A stretch of 5,855 nt of DNA from Actinomycetes bacterium (GTDB taxonomy: Bacteria; Actinomycetota; Actinomycetes; Actinomycetales; Cellulomonadaceae): the NCBI GenBank assembly GCA_023425905.1, contig JAFABT010000024.1:1-5855 (forward strand), read 5' to 3'. Made by a program: the position numbers and the translations under genes. Shown in pieces: positions 4,334-5,855 of the stretch (position 1 is its first letter; each line of letters opens with the position of its first letter). The notes below the pieces were generated by a model. It was given only the letters and a program-made list of their open reading frames with translations. It made no database searches and was not told the origin of the DNA.

Positions 4334-5107
4334 TCAGGCAGGGCCGAACATGGCGCTGAGTACGTCTGCGGCGTCGTCCGGCGCTCGGACCTCCAGGCGC
4401 AGCTCGCCCGAGGTGAGGTGCAACGAGAACGTGAGGAAGGGGCAGCACGTCTGCTCGGCCGCCGCCAAACGAGCGGTGTCCGCGACGAGCTCCGCACCCG
4501 CGAGGAACGTGAGCGCCACGCCCCCGTCGACCGACTCACGTCGCACGGCCCGCGCGAGCAGCTCCTGCCAGTCTGCGACACAGGACGGCACCGAGCCGGG
4601 CTCGAGCGAGCAAGCGATGACCGGCTCCGCGGGTGCGGCGGTCGACTGCACAGGGCGCAGGGTCAGCGGCACGAGCGTGCGTCGATCGGCAGCCGGCGCC
4701 AGGGCGGTCGATGAGCACGGGCACCCGTCGCCGCACGCACCAGCGGCCGGTGCAGCCGCCAGCCGCGCGCCCACGTCCTGCAGCTGAGCGGCCAGGGACA
4801 CCAGCTCCCCTATCCGGGTCTGCGTCTCAGCCAGCCGCACCGCCACGAGCTCGACGACCTGGTGGGCGACCTCTGAGCAGTCCTCGACGTCATACGCCTT
4901 GACCAGCTCGGCGACCTCCGACAACGGGATACCCAGACCCTTGGTCGCCGAGATGAACCGCAGACGGGACACGTCCGCGTCGGAGTACGTGCGGTAGCCG
5001 TTGCCGCTGCGCGCCGGCCGGCCGAACAGCCCAATGTCCTCGTAGTAGCGCAGCGTCGTGGTCGGCACGCCGACCCTCTCCGCCGCTTCCGCGATCCGGT
5101 AGCCCAT
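4334..5107 (-). CDS. MerR-family thiol metal sensor with extra C-terminal Cys domain
   Basis: 257 aa, against about 130-145 for MerR, CueR or CadR. Residues 1-75 are the winged HTH: YRIAEAAERVGVPTTTLRYY, EDIGLFGRPARSGNGYRTYS and RLRFISATKGLGIPLSEVAEL. Cys77 (VEDCSEV) is at the metal-ligand position preceding the dimerisation helix (78-118). The following loop GACGDGCPCSS supplies Cys125, Cys129 and Cys131, comparable with the metal-binding loop of MerR/CadR-type sensors for Hg, Cd or Pb. The Cys77-Cys125 distance is longer than in MerR. Residues about 163-257 form a separate domain with IACSLEPGS, WQELL, VDGGVALTF, LAAAEQTCCPFLTFSL (Cys221-Cys222) and EVRAPDDA. I have seen such tails on actinobacterial MerR proteins but cannot assign a function. 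Start ATG 5107 coincides with the predicted transcription start. It should control itself and the three genes downstream. Confidence 0.88.
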   Translation of the reverse strand: MGYRIAEAAERVGVPTTTLRYYEDIGLFGRPARSGNGYRTYSDADVSRLRFISATKGLGIPLSEVAELVKAYDVEDCSEVAHQVVELVAVRLAETQTRIGELVSLAAQLQDVGARLAAAPAAGACGDGCPCSSTALAPAADRRTLVPLTLRPVQSTAAPAEPVIACSLEPGSVPSCVADWQELLARAVRRESVDGGVALTFLAGAELVADTARLAAAEQTCCPFLTFSLHLTSGELRLEVRAPDDAADVLSAMFGPA

Positions 5108-5114
5108 GACGGCG

Positions 5115-5146
5115 ACCTTAGACCTTCAACCCAACTCGAAGGTCAA
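5115..5146 (-). promoter_or_regulatory. MerR-type promoter/operator of the minus-strand operon
   Basis: Read on the minus strand: -35 TTGACC (5146-5141), a 20-bp spacer, and -10 TAAGGT (5120-5115). The dyad ACCTTCGA (5143-5136) and TTGAAGGT (5129-5122), with a 6-bp centre and one mismatch per arm pair, fills the spacer. Overlong spacers with the dyad between the hexamers are the hallmark of MerR-activated promoters, where metal-bound regulator untwists the DNA. The expected start (5109-5107) falls on the ATG, so the regulator mRNA seems leaderless. Confidence 0.8.
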
Positions 5147-5280
5147 CCCCCGACGAGGAGGGATTGCGACGGGTCGTGCATCGATGCGCGTTGTAAGGAC
5201 TCACCAGGGGCCCACCGAAAGCTCGGCACACTGAACCGTCACGGGTTCTCTGCCGCTTCCTTGTGATGAAGGGTGGCGAG

Positions 5281-5592
5281 ATGCCGAAGAAGTACGACCC
5301 CGAGGTCAAGGCTCGGGCGGTGCGGATGGTGCGTGAGCACGTCAAGGACTACGGGTCGGTGACGGCGGCGTCGGTCGCGGTCGGTGCCCAGTTGGGGATC
5401 GCCCGGGAGTCGTTGCGGCGGTGGGGCGCTCAGGCCGAGGTCGACGATGGTGCCCGGCCCGGTGTGACGACCGCGGAGTCCGGGGAGATCCGCCGGCTCA
5501 AGGCCGAGAACAAGCGTCTGGCGGAGGCGAACGCGATCTTGTGTGCGGCCTCGATTTTCTTCGCGGGAGAACTCGACTCCCGCAACCGCTGA
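5281..5592 (+). CDS. IS3-family transposase OrfA
   Basis: 103 aa from ATG 5281 (GAAGGG seven bases upstream); GTG 5263 and ATG 5266 are longer in-frame options but MPKKYDPEVKARAVRMV is the usual beginning. Residues about 10-48 are the Tnp_1/HTH_8 helix-turn-helix (KARAVRMVREH, SVAVGAQLGIARESLRRW) that binds the terminal repeats. Residues about 66-88 are a leucine zipper (GEIRRLKAENKRLAEANAIL) for multimerisation. It ends FFAGELDSRNR, the normal OrfA end in the frameshifting zone. Full length, no visible defect. Confidence 0.92.
   Translation: MPKKYDPEVKARAVRMVREHVKDYGSVTAASVAVGAQLGIARESLRRWGAQAEVDDGARPGVTTAESGEIRRLKAENKRLAEANAILCAASIFFAGELDSRNR
5554..5562 (+). other. Candidate -1 frameshift zone between OrfA and OrfB
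   Basis: The -1 frame is open across the end of OrfA. At ATTTTCTTC (codons ATT TTC TTC) a Phe tRNA could slip from TTC to TTT, giving the fused text IFLRGRTRLPQPLIMGFIDA. This is not a classical A6G heptamer, so the exact slip point is a guess; reinitiation at ATG 5595 is the alternative. Confidence 0.4.
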
Positions 5593-5594
5593 TC

Positions 5595-5855
5595 ATGGGG
5601 TTCATCGACGCCATGAGAGGCCAGGGCTTCGCGGTCGAGTCGGTCTGCGCCGTGCTGCGTGAGCAGGGCGTGCAGGTCGCCGCGAGGACCTACCGGTCCT
5701 GGGCCAGCCCGGCCCGGCAGGTCGCGGCCAGGACGGTCAGCGACGCGGTCGTGGTGGACACGATCCGCGCGCTGCGCACCGACGAGCAGGGCCGACCGAC
5801 GCCGGAGTCGCTCTACGGGCGGCGCAAGATGACCGCGCTGCTGCGCCGGCGCGGC
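5595..5855 (+). CDS. IS3-family transposase OrfB, N-terminal part (3' partial)
   Basis: The frame is open from before 5595 to the window edge; 87 codons are visible after ATG 5595, three bases beyond the OrfA stop. MGFIDAMRGQGFAVESVCAVLREQGVQVAARTYRSW is the HTH_21 region preceding the rve/DDE integrase core in IS3 OrfB, followed by VVVDTIRALRTDEQGRPTPE and SLYGRRKMTALLRRRG. The DDE residues lie beyond the window, so activity cannot be judged. In IS3 elements the active transposase is the OrfAB fusion made by -1 frameshifting; the ORF order and frame relation here agree with that. Confidence 0.88.
   Translation, partial: MGFIDAMRGQGFAVESVCAVLREQGVQVAARTYRSWASPARQVAARTVSDAVVVDTIRALRTDEQGRPTPESLYGRRKMTALLRRRG

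Larger units (their letters stand above)
5232..5855 (+). mobile_element. IS3-family insertion sequence, left part (runs off the window)
   Basis: The probable left terminal inverted repeat begins at 5232 (TGAACCGTCACGGGTTCT), 49 bp before OrfA. The element then has the IS3 layout: a short OrfA with HTH and leucine zipper, and OrfB in the -1 frame. The right end, the DDE catalytic core and any target-site duplication are outside the window. It stands outside the MerR operon promoter, transcribed away from it. Confidence 0.8.

Noticed and set aside
4316..4335. Tandem 10-bp repeat GTGTGTGGTC x2 at the end of the MerR-type gene
   Set aside because: Only two units, of simple composition; likely local slippage without function.
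3952..4581. 209-aa open frame extending the small membrane protein upstream
   Set aside because: The upstream part is an Arg/Ser-rich shadow of the MerR-type gene; GGAGG before ATG 4242 marks the real start.
1..5855. CRISPR array, tRNA or rRNA gene
   Set aside because: No regularly spaced identical repeats with unique spacers and no recognisable tRNA or rRNA sequence were seen on either strand.

Overview
The window is high-GC DNA with strong G/C preference at third codon positions, GTG starts and apparently leaderless regulator genes. This points to an actinomycete, probably of the Micrococcales (Cellulomonas-like), although the genus is a guess. It reads as an accessory metal/metalloid-resistance island next to an ordinary metabolic gene and bounded on the right by an insertion sequence.

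Left edge (1-686, +): the 3' part of an isocitrate lyase/PEP mutase superfamily gene. Bases 687-1249 hold no confident gene. There is one short minus-strand open frame (756-893) with strong coding bias but no recognisable family, then a complex repeat (1074-1209) and the promoter of the next gene.

First cassette (1250-2280, +): a cmtR-type ArsR/SmtB repressor, with Cys57, Cys61 and Cys102 at the same numbers as the Cd/Pb sensor CmtR of Mycobacterium tuberculosis. It is translationally coupled (ATGA overlap) to a small six-helix CDF-like cation transporter that lacks the C-terminal cytosolic domain and the usual metal ligands. A diverged direct repeat of about 135 bp brackets the pair (1074-1209 and 2271-2405). 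The repeat carries CCGAAACT-like iterons, a conserved central block and a hairpin region. I read this as a mobilised or duplicated resistance cassette.

Second cassette (5146-2419, -), convergent with the first: a MerR-family regulator with a Cys-rich loop and an extra C-terminal Cys-containing domain; a 96-aa two-helix membrane protein with CxxxC in helix 1 and a CGCGGGC tail (MerF/MerT-like layout); a single-domain rhodanese; and an ACR3-like/BASS-family efflux permease with the conserved Cys and Glu. The promoter before merR has a MerR-type dyad in a 20-bp spacer and probably drives all four genes. No arsenate reductase, mercuric reductase or organomercurial lyase is present in the window, so the combination does not match a standard ars or mer operon.

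Right edge (5232-5855, +): the left end of an IS3-family element, with a complete OrfA and the N-terminal part of OrfB in the -1 frame. Together the window shows two independently regulated, thiol-sensing efflux modules facing each other, with mobile-DNA signatures at both sides of the first and at the outer edge of the second.
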